A DNA stretch of 64,000 bases from Streptomyces lydicus (GCF_004125265.1 NZ_RDTE01000003.1:4216001-4280000), one strand, 5' to 3'; shown: positions 8,174 through 16,607, counted from the first letter of the stretch. Program-made: numbers and translations. The notes: generated by a model from the sequence alone, not told the origin.

Positions 8174-8578
8174 GACGTGACTCCTGCCATACGACAACGT
8201 TTGTGCGGTAGCCCGAGCCTACGTGTTTCACGAGCCCCGCGCCCTACGCCGTAGGGAGGAGCACGGGTGTACGCCTGGTGTACGCCCGCTTACCCGTTCT
8301 CCGGCCCCGCGCCCCGCACTTGCCCGCGCACCGGCGCACTGCCTACGCGGTGCTGCCGCCCCGGCTACTCACCGTGGAAGCCCTCTCCCCTTTGCTCTCC
8401 ACTCATCCATTCACTGCTGCTCCACGACCACTCACTGCCGATGCGCACCCACTCGTTGTGGATGCGCACCCACTCGTTGTGGATGCACGCCACTCGTTGT
8501 GGATGCACGCCCACTCGTTGGTGAACTCGTCCCCACTCGTTGGTGAACTGGTCCCCTACTCATTGGGGAAGTCGTCCC
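8174..8578. repeat. Tandem array of degenerate dnaX-tail copies
   Basis: The gap between dnaX and ybaB carries no gene. From about 8435 to the dnaX stop there are seven or eight units of about 20–23 bp that share CCACTCGTTG(T/G)TGGATG or CCACTCGTTGGTGAAC. The last unit is the dnaX terminus itself (codons for EEFNNE and stop). On the minus strand each unit reads as a decayed copy of the final codons of dnaX placed after the real stop codon. The rest, 8200–8430, shows nothing recognisable. Confidence 0.75.
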
Positions 8579-11173
8579 CTACTCGTTGTTGAACTCTTCC
8601 ACCACGGTCGCGCCGAGTTCGCGGACGATCAGGTCGTGGCCGCTGAGCGCGGAGTCGACGAGGTCGGGATCGTCCTCGGCCGGCATGTCGTACTCGATCG
8701 ATGTCGGCGGGGGCTCCGGCGGCGAGTAGGAGGCCTCCGCTCCGGACGCCGGCTGGCCGCCGCCCGCGGACGCCGACGGGGAGACGGCCTCCCGCGCCAT
8801 CCGCGCGCCCTGGCTGCCGCCAGTGCTGCCGCTGCCACCGCCGGCTGCGCCACCGCCCTGCCCGTACTGGCTCCCGGACGACGAGGACGCCGACGGGCCA
8901 CCCTGCTGGGACGGGGACTGCTGTCCGCCCTGCTGTGGCGCGGCGGGCGCCCCGCCGCCGAAGCCACCGCCGCCTCCGCCGCCGAAGCCGCCACCGCCGC
9001 TACGGGGAGCGCCGCCGGCCGGCGGGTTGGCCCCGCCCGACGGGTCGACGATCGCCTCGACCCGCCACTGCACCTGGAACCGCTCGGCCAGCACGTCCTT
9101 GAGGACGTCCTCGCTTCCGCCGTTGGCGAAGCTGTCGCGGGCGCCGGCATTGGGGAAGCCGATCTGGAGCGTCGTGCCATCGAAGCCGGAGACCTGGGCG
9201 TTCTGGCTCAGCAGGATCCACGTGAAACGACGGCGGGCCTTCACCGCCTCCAGGATGTCCGGCCACATCTGCCGCACCTGAGCGGCACCCTGCGCCGCCC
9301 CCGGAGCCGCCCCGGCCTGCGGCTGCTGGGATACGGGCGGCGCGGGCGGGCCGGCCGCCTGCGCGGGCGAAGGCGCGGACGCGGGCGCCCCGCCCTGTGG
9401 CGCCTGGCCCCCCTGCCCCGGCGCCACGGCCGTGGGCCACCCACCGGGCTGCCGCCCGCCGCCGGGACCATTGCCGCCCCCACCGGCCCCGCTGCCCCCA
9501 TTGGCACCGCCGCCATTGCCCCGGCCCGTGCTCCCGGGCCAGGCTCCGGGGCGCGCGGGCGCGCCGTCACGGCCACCGCCCTGCGCCTCGGCCTGCGGAG
9601 CGGACGCCGGGCCGCCCTGCGGCGCCGCCGCGCCACCGCCGTCACCCCACTGCTGCTCTCCGCCGGACGCCGCCGCGCCGGCCGCCGGCGCACCCGGAGC
9701 AGGAGCCGCCGGAGCAGGAGCCGCCTGGGCAGCCGGAGCCGACGCGGACGGAGCCTGAGCAGGGGGAGCCCCCGCACCGCCTCCCGCACCGCCGCTTACC
9801 GCGCCCCGCACCGCGGCGCGCGCAGCGGCCGGTCCGGACGGCCCGGCCGGCCCGGCCGCCGGCATCGCCGGATGAGCCTCCGCCCCCGGTACATATCCGG
9901 CCGCGGGCCCGCCACCGGACGCCACCACGGGCACAGGACCGGCCCCGAGGTCTCCCCCGGCGCCCGCACCGCCGCCCATGCCGCCGGCCCCGCCGCCGCC
10001 CAGCAGCGCCGCACCGGCACCACGCTCCAGGCGGTCGAGCCGCGCCTGCACCGACCGCTCGTCGTCATACGCCGCGGGCAGCAGCACCCGCGCACAGATC
10101 AGCTCCAGCTGGAGCCGCGGCGAGGTCGCCCCGCGCATCTCCGTCAGGCCCGTATTGACCAGGTCGGCGGCCCGGCTCAGCTCGGCCGCCCCGAAGACGG
10201 ACGCCTGCGCCGTCATCCGCTCCACCACGTCCGCGGGGGCGTCGATCAGCCCCTTCTCCCCCGCGTCCGGCACCGCCGCCAGGATCACCAGATCCCGCAG
10301 CCGCTCCAGCAGGTCCGCAACGAAACGTCGCGGGTCGTTACCGCCCTCGATGACCCGGTCCACCATCTCGAAGGCCGCCGCGCCGTCCCCCGCGGCGAAG
10401 GCCTCCACGATCGAATCCAGCAGCGAGCCGTCGGTGTACCCCAGCAATGCCGTCGCCATGGCATACGTCACACCGTCCGCACCGGCGCCGGCGAGCAGCT
10501 GGTCCATCACGGACATCGAGTCACGCACCGACCCGGCCCCGGCGCGCACCACCAGCGGCAGCACCCCGTCCTCGACCGGGATGTCCTCCCGCCCGCACAC
10601 CTCGGCCAGGTACTCCCGCAGGGTCCCCGGCGGCACCAGCCGGAACGGGTAGTGATGCGTACGCGAGCGGATCGTCCCGATGACCTTCTCGGGCTCGGTC
10701 GTCGCGAAGATGAACTTCAGATGCTCCGGCGGCTCCTCGACGACCTTCAGCAGGGCGTTGAAGCCCGCCGAGGTCACCATGTGCGCCTCATCGATGATGT
10801 AGATCTTGTACCGGCTGCTGGCCGGCCCGAAGAAGGCCTTCTCCCGCAGCTCACGGGCGTCGTCCACGCCACCGTGCGATGCCGCGTCGATCTCGATCAC
10901 ATCGATCGAGCCCCGGCCGTTCCTGGCCAGGTCCAGACAGGACTGGCACTTCCCGCAGGGCGTGGGGGTGGGACCTTCCTCACAGTTGAGGCAGCGCGCC
11001 AGGATCCGCGCGCTGGTCGTCTTGCCACAGCCTCGCGGCCCACTGAACAAATAGGCGTGGTTGACCCGGTTGTTCCGCAGTGCCTGCTGCAGCGGATCGG
11101 TCACGTGCTCTTGCCCGATGACCTCGGCGAAGGTCTCGGGGCGGTAGCGGCGGTACAGCGCAAGGGACGACAC
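8579..11173 (-). CDS. dnaX: DNA polymerase III subunits gamma and tau
   Basis: Clamp-loader ATPase of the replicative polymerase. The N-terminal AAA+ domain is complete: LALYRRYRPETFAEVIGQEH, Walker A in LFSGPRGCGKTTSARILAR, the zinc cysteines (CLNCEEGPTPTPCGKCQSC), Walker B in IYIIDEAHM, sensor motifs and the arginine in GTIRSRTHHYPF. A long Ala/Gly/Pro/Gln-rich linker of over 250 residues follows, as in other Streptomyces. Near residue 590 comes the conserved tau domain part (MWPDILEAVKARRRFTWILLSQNAQV), then another low-complexity tail. The GTG at 11173 (SSLALYRRYRPE) is chosen because homologues begin there; its ribosome-binding site is weak. I see no A-rich slippery site, so gamma may not be made by frameshifting. 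Confidence 0.93.
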   Translation of the reverse strand: MSSLALYRRYRPETFAEVIGQEHVTDPLQQALRNNRVNHAYLFSGPRGCGKTTSARILARCLNCEEGPTPTPCGKCQSCLDLARNGRGSIDVIEIDAASHGGVDDARELREKAFFGPASSRYKIYIIDEAHMVTSAGFNALLKVVEEPPEHLKFIFATTEPEKVIGTIRSRTHHYPFRLVPPGTLREYLAEVCGREDIPVEDGVLPLVVRAGAGSVRDSMSVMDQLLAGAGADGVTYAMATALLGYTDGSLLDSIVEAFAAGDGAAAFEMVDRVIEGGNDPRRFVADLLERLRDLVILAAVPDAGEKGLIDAPADVVERMTAQASVFGAAELSRAADLVNTGLTEMRGATSPRLQLELICARVLLPAAYDDERSVQARLDRLERGAGAALLGGGGAGGMGGGAGAGGDLGAGPVPVVASGGGPAAGYVPGAEAHPAMPAAGPAGPSGPAAARAAVRGAVSGGAGGGAGAPPAQAPSASAPAAQAAPAPAAPAPGAPAAGAAASGGEQQWGDGGGAAAPQGGPASAPQAEAQGGGRDGAPARPGAWPGSTGRGNGGGANGGSGAGGGGNGPGGGRQPGGWPTAVAPGQGGQAPQGGAPASAPSPAQAAGPPAPPVSQQPQAGAAPGAAQGAAQVRQMWPDILEAVKARRRFTWILLSQNAQVSGFDGTTLQIGFPNAGARDSFANGGSEDVLKDVLAERFQVQWRVEAIVDPSGGANPPAGGAPRSGGGGFGGGGGGGFGGGAPAAPQQGGQQSPSQQGGPSASSSSGSQYGQGGGAAGGGSGSTGGSQGARMAREAVSPSASAGGGQPASGAEASYSPPEPPPTSIEYDMPAEDDPDLVDSALSGHDLIVRELGATVVEEFNNE

Positions 11174-11228
11174 GCATACGACGATATCGGGCCGCACTGA
11201 CAACCGGCGGGCCCCGTAAACGCAAGCG

Positions 11229-11325
11229 CCCCCCACGCACCCGCCAGAGCCGACCTACCCTTGCTGCCTTCCGGCCCTGGGGGAGTTCAGTCAGATAGCG
11301 CCACGTGAGGGGCTGCGCACCACAG
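11229..11325 (-). ncRNA. ffs: Signal recognition particle RNA (4.5S-type)
   Basis: RNA component of SRP, which delivers nascent membrane proteins to the Sec machinery. On the minus strand the universally conserved apical part reads CCAGGGCCGGAAGGCAGCAA, with the GGAA tetraloop and the asymmetric internal loop that binds Ffh. The 5' side (GCAGCCCCUCACG) pairs with the 3' side (CGUGGGGGGC) to close a long hairpin of about 95 nt. It lies just upstream of dnaX, its usual neighbour in actinobacteria. The ends are estimated from the base pairing. Confidence 0.9.
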
Positions 11326-11447
11326 TAGCGGATCCCCCGCCCGGGAAACGACCCGGACCCTCACCCCCGACCCACTTCCCTCCCCTCCGACTCCCTCCCC
11401 ACGATCATGGTCGCGAGCACTCCCCAACGTCTTGTATTGTTTGCGGC

Positions 11448-11535
11448 GGAGGATTCGCCTAGTGGCCTAGGGCGCACGCTTGGAAAGCGTGTTGGGGGCA
11501 ACCCCTCACGAGTTCGAATCTCGTATCCTCCGCCA
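11448..11535 (+). tRNA. tRNA-Ser (anticodon GGA), used as integration target
   Basis: An 88-nt class II tRNA. The acceptor stem is GGAGGAT/ATCCTCC, the anticodon loop CTTGGAAAG carries GGA (reads UCC and UCU), the long variable arm GTTGGGGGCAACCCCTCAC is typical of serine tRNAs, and the T-arm is GAGTTCGAATCTC. CCA is encoded (11533–11535). The 5' half belongs to the chromosome. The 3' half from 11480 onward is supplied by the integrated element, which restores a complete gene. Confidence 0.96.
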
Positions 11536-11597
11536 GTGCTCTCACCGGGCACAACGTTGAAGGGCCCCACCGCTTGCGGTGGGGCCCTTCGCGGTTC
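11480..11597. other. attL of the integrative element
   Basis: Perfect 118-bp match to 29000–29117, displaced by exactly 17,520 bp. It covers the tRNA-Ser from the anticodon loop to CCA and the following intrinsic terminator, and it stops 1 bp before the integrase stop codon. Outside the repeat the two copies diverge at once. A duplicated tRNA 3' end next to a tyrosine integrase gene is the standard signature of site-specific insertion into a tRNA gene. Confidence 0.95.
11560..11589 (+). terminator. tRNA-Ser intrinsic terminator (element copy)
   Basis: AAGGGCCCCACCGC and GCGGTGGGGCCCTT form a 14-bp stem with a 2-nt apex, followed by CGCGGTTC rather than a T-run. It terminates tRNA-Ser and, on the opposite strand, could end the integrase transcript. 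An identical copy is inside attR at 29080–29109. Confidence 0.8.
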
Positions 11598-11598
11598 C

Positions 11599-12885
11599 TC
11601 AGCTCTCGTTGTCCTGGTTTTTGTCCACAGAGGGCGTTTCCGGAGGACCCCAGATGGCATCGGCGATCTTCCGGGCCACGTCCTTGAGCATGGCGTCCGG
11701 CACGTGGAGGTACCGCGCCCGCATGCTTGCGGACGTGCCCGGCTCCCACCCCATGATCTGGTCGATGACGCGATCCGGGACACCGAGCAGCATGAGCACG
11801 GTGGCGGCCGTGTGCCGGGCATCGTGCAGCCGACCGTCCCGCACCCCCGCGTCTTGCAGCAGTCGCTTCCAGTCGTGGTAGTCCGTGTTCGGACTCAGCG
11901 GGCCACCCAGCGGCTTGGTGAACACGTAGTCCGACTCGATCCACAGGTCGCCGGCCGCCTTTCGCTCGCGCTCTTGCTTCTCGGCATGCGCACGAAACAT
12001 GGCGACCAGCGGGCCCGGCAAAGGCACGGCGCGTCGGCCCGCCCGAGACTTGGTGTTCTTGGTCTCACGCCGGACCTGCACCCTGTCCGGGCAGTACCCC
12101 GCCTTCCGGCCGCACGGTGAGGCTTCCGGGCATCCGTGCTCGTACCGGGGACGCAAACGGTTCCTCCGCAGCTTCAGGTACTCGTTTCCCAGGTCGACGT
12201 CAGACCAGCGCAGCCCGAGCGTCTCGCCCTGCCGCAGCCCGAGCGCCAGCGCCAGCATCCAACGAGCCGTATTCCGGCGCTTGTTGGCTTCGAGCAGTAG
12301 GCACTGAACCTCTTCCACGGAGTAGGGATCAACCTCTGATTCGTCCTCTTCCATCCGTGGCGGCTTTGCCAGCGCGGCAGCGTTCTTCGCCGCGTAGCCG
12401 CGCCGTACCGCCTCCCCCAGAGCAGTCCGGGCGGTGCGGTGAGCCTGGTGAGCCGTACCGGCCTTGCGCTCCCCGTTCGCCTGCATACGGCGGTACAGGC
12501 TCTCCAGGTGCTCGGGCTGCAAACGGTCAAGGCGGTGCTTGCCGACACCGGGCACGAGGTGGACGCGAACGGCAACCTCGTAGCCGTCGTACGTGTTCTC
12601 ACTGACGGTCGGCTTGGCAATGTTCTCCACCCAGTGCAACAGCCACTTCTCAACCGTCCACGGCTTTCCGGGCTGACTCGCTGAACCCGCATCGCGCTGC
12701 TTCTCAAGCCTCTTGACCTCTTCAACAAGGTCATCGCGCGTCGGGCGCGTCACGTGTCGGCGGTACGGCTCCCCGTTGTCCTTGTAGCCCATCGGCACAC
12801 GGGCGTGCCAACGGCCGTCCTTCCCGAAGTAGATCGCGGATTCGCCGTTGGCTCGGCGGGTGCCCTTCTTCTTTTTCTCTGCCAC
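11599..12885 (-). CDS. int: Tyrosine site-specific integrase
   Basis: Catalyses integration and excision of the element at the tRNA-Ser att site. The 428-residue protein has an N-terminal arm-binding part (ESAIYFGKDGRWHARV), a SAM-like core-binding domain (WLLHWVENIAKPTVSENTY to LESLYRRM), and a C-terminal catalytic domain. Visible catalytic residues are the first Arg (LGLRQGETLGLRWSDV), the HxxR box (LHDARHTAATVLMLLGV), and the nucleophile Tyr in RARYLHV. A four-cysteine insert (EHGCPEASPCGRKAGYCPDR) occurs in the catalytic domain, as in other Streptomyces element integrases. GTG start at 12885 with AGGAG seven nt upstream. The stop lies 1 bp from attL. Confidence 0.96.
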   Translation of the reverse strand: MAEKKKKGTRRANGESAIYFGKDGRWHARVPMGYKDNGEPYRRHVTRPTRDDLVEEVKRLEKQRDAGSASQPGKPWTVEKWLLHWVENIAKPTVSENTYDGYEVAVRVHLVPGVGKHRLDRLQPEHLESLYRRMQANGERKAGTAHQAHRTARTALGEAVRRGYAAKNAAALAKPPRMEEDESEVDPYSVEEVQCLLLEANKRRNTARWMLALALGLRQGETLGLRWSDVDLGNEYLKLRRNRLRPRYEHGCPEASPCGRKAGYCPDRVQVRRETKNTKSRAGRRAVPLPGPLVAMFRAHAEKQERERKAAGDLWIESDYVFTKPLGGPLSPNTDYHDWKRLLQDAGVRDGRLHDARHTAATVLMLLGVPDRVIDQIMGWEPGTSASMRARYLHVPDAMLKDVARKIADAIWGPPETPSVDKNQDNES

Positions 12886-12906
12886 AGGCAGGCTCCTGTT
12901 TCTTGG

Positions 12907-12966
12907 TGTCGGGATAGGGGCCGGGGCGGCGGGCTGTCCTGTCCGGGAGTGCCGCCGCCCCGGGCG
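12907..12966 (-). promoter_or_regulatory. Repeated hairpin leader element, copy 1
   Basis: Read on the minus strand: a GC-rich stem (CCCGGGGCGGCGG paired with CCGCCCCGGCC) encloses the conserved loop CACTCCCGGACAGGACAGCC, and a CTATCCCGACAC box follows. It lies in the xis–int gap, 22–80 nt upstream of the int start. It is the same element as at 16018–16080, 21841–21900 and 22379–22440; the loop here lacks one A. Confidence 0.7.
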
Positions 12967-12969
12967 TCG

Positions 12970-13185
12970 TCAAGCGGCGCGTCGGGCGGTGCGAAGACGG
13001 GTGACGTAGGCGGCCGGGGCGTCGGCGGGGACGCGGCGGAGACGCCCCACGGGTACGGACTCCAGCTCTCCGGAGCGGATGAGCCCGTAGCACGTGGTCC
13101 TGCCGATGCGGAGGCGGCGGGCGGCCTCTTCGACAGTGAGGAGGACGAGGGTGGAATCAACAGTGGCGGTGTCGGCCGTATCCAT
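12970..13185 (-). CDS. xis: Excisionase-like helix-turn-helix protein
   Basis: Recombination directionality factor and/or repressor for the adjacent integrase. The 71-residue product carries a MerR/excisionase-type winged helix-turn-helix: LLTVEEAARRLRIGRTTCYGLI, then RSGELESVPVGRLRRVP, ending in a short basic tail. The ATG at 13185 has AAGGGGA eight nt upstream. The position just upstream of int on the same strand is standard for Streptomyces integrative elements. Confidence 0.9.
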   Translation of the reverse strand: MDTADTATVDSTLVLLTVEEAARRLRIGRTTCYGLIRSGELESVPVGRLRRVPADAPAAYVTRLRTARRAA

Positions 13186-13227
13186 ACAGAGATCCCCTTC
13201 GATCAGTGCGGGCTGTCCGAGGTGCGG

Positions 13228-13441
13228 ATTTCCGCGTCACCGCGTCATCTGCGTCATTCGTGTTCCTGACCTGCGGATTAGGGGTGACGCAGCGGGTTTG
13301 GGGTGCGTCACCTGGTGACGCGGGCTTTCGTCACCGGTGACGCGGGTGACGCGGGGTGACGCAGCCGTAGCCGTCCTGCGTCACCGCTGTCGCGGCAGGT
13401 CAGGGGGCGATTCCGCCCCTGGGGTGACGCGGGTGACGCAG
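13228..13441. repeat. GGTGACGC iteron array, candidate replication origin
   Basis: The 443-bp gap between xis and the replication ATPase contains about a dozen copies of GGTGACGC or its complement GCGTCACC (some reduced to GCGTCAT), mostly between 13233 and 13440. Several are back-to-back (GGTGACGCGGGTGACGC twice). A short inverted repeat AGGGGCG/CGCCCC is near 13402–13422. An iteron-like array beside replication genes fits an origin for the excised, replicating form. No gene is present here; the remainder (13442–13628) shows nothing further. Confidence 0.6.
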
Positions 13442-13628
13442 CGTCTCTTCTCTTAGGAAAAAGAGAAGGGTGTGGGTGTCTTTTGTGCTGCGCCTCAAGG
13501 CGTGAAGAAGGAGCCGCTTCGCGGCGCGACCATCGGGCGGCGGCGCGGCCGCCGAACAGCAAGAAGAGCACCCCGCGCGCGGTGCGGCCCGGTGCTCTTC
13601 TTGCTTGTCCCCGCTGTGGCTGCGCCAG

Positions 13629-15104
13629 TCAGAGCATCGGCTCCTGCTGGTGTGGCGGCGGGGCCGGGCGTTGGGTCATCTCGATGTACCGGCCCTCTTT
13701 GGTGCGGCCCCAGTCGATCAGGACGCCCCGGGCGGCGAGAGTCGGCTGAAGGCGCTTGAGGCGGTCGGAGAGGACCTTGCCCGTGGTGGGCCAGCCCTTG
13801 GGCAAGGGGCGGAAGTCGTCCCCGTTGTACAGGCCGGTGAGGCAGTGCAGCCACTCAGAGGACGTCCTCCGCGTCTGATCGCCCGCGGTGAGGCCGGCGG
13901 CGTGCTGCAGCACGGTCTGCGCAAGGAGATCGCCTTCGATCACGTCGTCGTTGAGGTCATCCAGGCTGACCCGGTAGGCGTCGAGAGCTCCCAGGCCGGT
14001 CGCCGCGTCGAACTGCGCGCACAGGTGCGCGAAGTCGGCCATCCGAAGATCCGTGGGGATGTCGGCCTCAGCCGCACGGACCTTGACGGTGAGGTCGAGG
14101 AGAGACCCGAGGATCACAGGCAGCGCCTCTTCGAAGTCGCGCCACAGTTCGGCCTCGGTCCGGCGGACACCGGGCCGCTCCAGGCGGAGCGGGAGGAGCC
14201 GTTCAGCGAGGTCGGGCCGGATGACACCCACGTCGATGCCGGTCAGCAGCAGGGGGCGGCGGTAGCGGGCGCGGACCACGTCGCCGTCGGTGTACAGGGC
14301 ACGCTTGATGGTCTCGGCCCCGGTCACGATGCAGCACATAAGGTCCGACAGGTCCGGCGCCAGGTGGGACAAGTTGTCCAGGGCGGTGACCCAACCGGCC
14401 GCCACAGCCGCGATCAGGTTCTCCTCATCCTTCGGAGCGCGCCGCAGATCGCCGCTCATGCCCTCGATGATCCGCACGAGCATCCGCCCGCCGGTGGACT
14501 TGCCCGCACCCTGAGGGCCGGTGAGGAAAGGGGCGGGGACGGGCACGGACGGCCCGAGGCAGCCGATCAGCCAGACGATGGCCAGGCATTCAGTCTCGGC
14601 GTTGGCGAAGTTGCACAGCCTCAGCAGCAGATCGATGCCCTTGCCATCGGTGTCCTTGGCCGGCAGGGGAAGTTCCCCGGTGAGCTGGGTGCGTCGCCAG
14701 CAGACTTCCTGCGGGTCGGGGGTGCGGATGTCCCAGCCGGTGGGGTGGATACGAACGGACTGCCCGTCGCTGCGCCCCAGGTCGAGCCACGTCGCGCCAT
14801 CGAATCCGGGGGCGACGCGGATGTGGACAGTCTGTACGTCCTGGGTCATCGCAAGTGCTTCGATCAAGTCCAGCGCCTCCTTGAGGGCGGTTCCGTTGAA
14901 CACGCCGTAGCCGTCGTTGAAGAGGCCGATCATGAGTTCCTGCCGGTGACTGCCGGAGGTGCCCTGAGAGCGGATCGGACGCGCCACGGGGTGGCCGTTC
15001 TTCTGGGCGAACACGGTTCCGTCGGCGGTGCGGAAGTACCGGAAGTGCGCTTGCGCGTAGTCGGTGATGACCTCGCGGGCCGGAGTCTTGTCGTCGTCGG
15101 ACAT
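13629..15104 (-). CDS. AICE replication ATPase (helicase-like)
   Basis: Predicted ATP-dependent DNA helicase or initiator for replication of the excised element, partner of the Prim-Pol protein encoded 2 bp upstream. The 491-residue protein has Walker A FLTGPQGAGKSTGGRML at about residue 205, an acidic Walker B-like WVTALDNLSHL, and an Arg-rich segment (ARYRRPLLLTGID), as in superfamily 3/P4-primase-type ATPases. The N-terminal 150 residues (HFRYFRTADGTVFAQ) resemble the non-ATPase half found in actinobacterial element proteins. The ATG at 15104 follows the primase TAG by 2 bp. The role comes from context and ATPase motifs. Exact family name uncertain. Confidence 0.75.
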   Translation of the reverse strand: MSDDDKTPAREVITDYAQAHFRYFRTADGTVFAQKNGHPVARPIRSQGTSGSHRQELMIGLFNDGYGVFNGTALKEALDLIEALAMTQDVQTVHIRVAPGFDGATWLDLGRSDGQSVRIHPTGWDIRTPDPQEVCWRRTQLTGELPLPAKDTDGKGIDLLLRLCNFANAETECLAIVWLIGCLGPSVPVPAPFLTGPQGAGKSTGGRMLVRIIEGMSGDLRRAPKDEENLIAAVAAGWVTALDNLSHLAPDLSDLMCCIVTGAETIKRALYTDGDVVRARYRRPLLLTGIDVGVIRPDLAERLLPLRLERPGVRRTEAELWRDFEEALPVILGSLLDLTVKVRAAEADIPTDLRMADFAHLCAQFDAATGLGALDAYRVSLDDLNDDVIEGDLLAQTVLQHAAGLTAGDQTRRTSSEWLHCLTGLYNGDDFRPLPKGWPTTGKVLSDRLKRLQPTLAARGVLIDWGRTKEGRYIEMTQRPAPPPHQQEPML

Positions 15105-15106
15105 GG

Positions 15107-15994
15107 CTACAGCCCCAACCGCGTAAGGGCGTTGGCCCAGGCGTCCGTGCAGTGCCGGGGCGACTCCCCCTTGGCCTGAGCAGCGGTGAACAGCCGCGCG
15201 ATGTGCGTGTCCGTGAGGCAGCCGCACCGGCCATGGGCGGACAGCACGGCGAGGAACGTCCGGTAGACGGTGGTGTGGACCGCGCTGCGGGCGTCGGTGA
15301 TGCGCTGCTCGGCCATGGCGACGCCACGGTCCAGGTAGGCGGGCGTGCGATGACGGCACTCCCCGCCCCCGGCGAGCGCGGGCACAGTGGCGACAGGCGG
15401 TGCAGGCCGGACCGTGGAGGGCTTCTTCACGGTCAACGCGCGCACGGCGTCGGGCACGGGCGCCGTGGTGCCAGTTCCGGGACCGAGCCACCGGGCGTAG
15501 GACATGAGCGACTTGATGTCGACGCCGGACCGCACAGCGTTCGCGGACCGCATCGCACCCCGGTAGATCCAGTGCTCACCCCGCGTCGTCGGTACCGTGC
15601 AGGTGGCGGGCAGGGCCTCACGAGCCCATGCGACGGCTGCCGCGTCGTCCAGGTCGACCACCGTCAGTCCCGCCCCACCGGGGTGGTAAGCGACGGCCGC
15701 CGCCTCACGCCACGCGGACGCCCATGCCGGCGAGGTGAGGACGCGGGGGTCAGTGGTGGCTGCGGCCCAGGCGTGGCAGACGCTGGCGCACTCGCAGGGA
15801 CCGGCGTTCTTCATGTTCGGCCGGCCTCCGCACGCGTTCCCCTTGCATGCATGGCAGTTGCCGAACGGGACCTTTCCCGCCCGCAGGGGCAGCGGTGGCA
15901 CGCCGGCCGCCGCGAGGTCCAGAGCGGTCCGAAGGTGGCTCTCGTCCGGATGATTTCCAGTGCGGCGGCCTCGGGCCTTGCAGTCAGGTGTCAT
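15107..15994 (-). CDS. Bifunctional DNA primase/polymerase (Prim-Pol) of the element
   Basis: Archaeo-eukaryotic-type primase that starts replication of the excised element. The 295-residue product begins with the Prim-Pol signature (LRTALDLAAAGVPPLPLRAGK). A cysteine cluster follows (NCHACKGNACGGRP, then CECASVCHAW), then the catalytic acidic motif LTVVDLDD and the nucleotide-binding TTRGEHWIYRG. A helical C-terminal part carries GRCGCLTDTHIARLF. The ATG at 15994 with AGGAG eight nt upstream is chosen over longer frames; the upstream sequence is the repeated hairpin element, not codons. Followed immediately by the helicase-like gene. Confidence 0.88.
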   Translation of the reverse strand: MTPDCKARGRRTGNHPDESHLRTALDLAAAGVPPLPLRAGKVPFGNCHACKGNACGGRPNMKNAGPCECASVCHAWAAATTDPRVLTSPAWASAWREAAAVAYHPGGAGLTVVDLDDAAAVAWAREALPATCTVPTTRGEHWIYRGAMRSANAVRSGVDIKSLMSYARWLGPGTGTTAPVPDAVRALTVKKPSTVRPAPPVATVPALAGGGECRHRTPAYLDRGVAMAEQRITDARSAVHTTVYRTFLAVLSAHGRCGCLTDTHIARLFTAAQAKGESPRHCTDAWANALTRLGL

Positions 15995-16017
15995 GCTGTA
16001 GGTCTCCTGTTCTGCTA

Positions 16018-16080
16018 CGTCGGGATACGGAGACCGAGGGCGGTGGGCTGTCCTTGTCCGGGAGTGCCGCCGCCCTCGGG
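16018..16080 (-). promoter_or_regulatory. Repeated hairpin leader element, copy 2
   Basis: On the minus strand CCGAGGGCGG pairs with CCGCCCTCGG around the loop CACTCCCGGACAAGGACAGC, and CCGTATCCCGACG follows. It lies directly after the stop of the 154-aa membrane protein and ends 24 nt before the primase ATG. This is the cleanest of the four copies. It could act as a transcription attenuator, a protein-binding site or an RNA-level regulator of the rep operon. Confidence 0.7.
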
Positions 16081-16085
16081 TGTAG

Positions 16086-16550
16086 CTAGCTGTTGAAGTG
16101 GTTGCGCTTGAAGACGGCCTTGCGGATGTGGAACGTGATCCCGCTCTTGGCGTCGTTGTTCTTGAAGATCTGGACCGCGACGAACCCGCCGAAGCAGATG
16201 GCGGCAAGCGTGATGAGCTGAGTGATCAGCGCGGTCAGCGCGGTGATGAACGTGGTCAGCAGGAACAGCCCGCCGCATACCGCGCCGAGCCCGATGCCCC
16301 CGAGAGCGATGTTCACCGCCGCGCGGGACACCGGCGGCTTGGCGATGGCCGGTTCGGGCTTGGCAGGTTCGATGGCGTAGCCGGTGACGACGCGGCCGTC
16401 GGGCAGGACGATGCTCGCCACCGCCGGAACACTGCCCGGCTGCACCGGGACGGCCAGTGCCGGTGCAGCGACGGCGGGCGGGAGCGGGGTGGGCTGGTGG
16501 ACCTCCACGGTCCGCTGTACGGACGCGCCGCGGGTGTGGTCGAGGTTCAT
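16086..16550 (-). CDS. Small membrane protein of the transfer region
   Basis: A 154-residue protein of unknown function, common in Streptomyces integrative elements between traB and the replication genes. A proline-rich soluble N-terminus of about 80 residues includes SIVLPDGRVVTGYAI. Two closely spaced membrane helices follow (ALGGIGLGAVCGGLFLLTTF and ALITQLITLAAICFGGFVAV), then a basic tail (FHIRKAVFKRNHFNS). The layout suits a Spd-type spreading protein that works with TraB in intramycelial transfer; this is inference. ATG at 16550 with a GGAAGGGA box ten nt upstream. Confidence 0.75.
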   Translation of the reverse strand: MNLDHTRGASVQRTVEVHQPTPLPPAVAAPALAVPVQPGSVPAVASIVLPDGRVVTGYAIEPAKPEPAIAKPPVSRAAVNIALGGIGLGAVCGGLFLLTTFITALTALITQLITLAAICFGGFVAVQIFKNNDAKSGITFHIRKAVFKRNHFNS

Positions 16551-16585
16551 GCGGAATCCCTTCCGGCACTTGGCCAGGGAGGCAA

Positions 16586-16607
16586 CGGCACCCCCTTCGG
16601 GGTGCCG
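16586..16607. terminator. GC hairpin downstream of traB
   Basis: CGGCACCCC and GGGGTGCCG form a 9-bp stem with a CTTC apex in the 203-bp gap between traB and the membrane protein gene. It is followed on the minus strand by ATTGCC rather than a T-run. It could terminate part of the traB transcript. Confidence 0.45.

Noticed and set aside
8435..8590. CRISPR-like array downstream of dnaX
   Set aside because: Units are contiguous with no unique spacers, are degenerate, and no cas genes are present.
8579..11173. Programmed frameshift in dnaX to make gamma
   Set aside because: No run of adenines followed by a stem was found at the expected place; the linker is GC-rich throughout. A computational scan would be needed to exclude other slippery sites.
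11336..11447. An additional small RNA between the SRP RNA and tRNA-Ser
   Set aside because: No conserved fold or promoter could be made out; it is probably just the tRNA promoter region.
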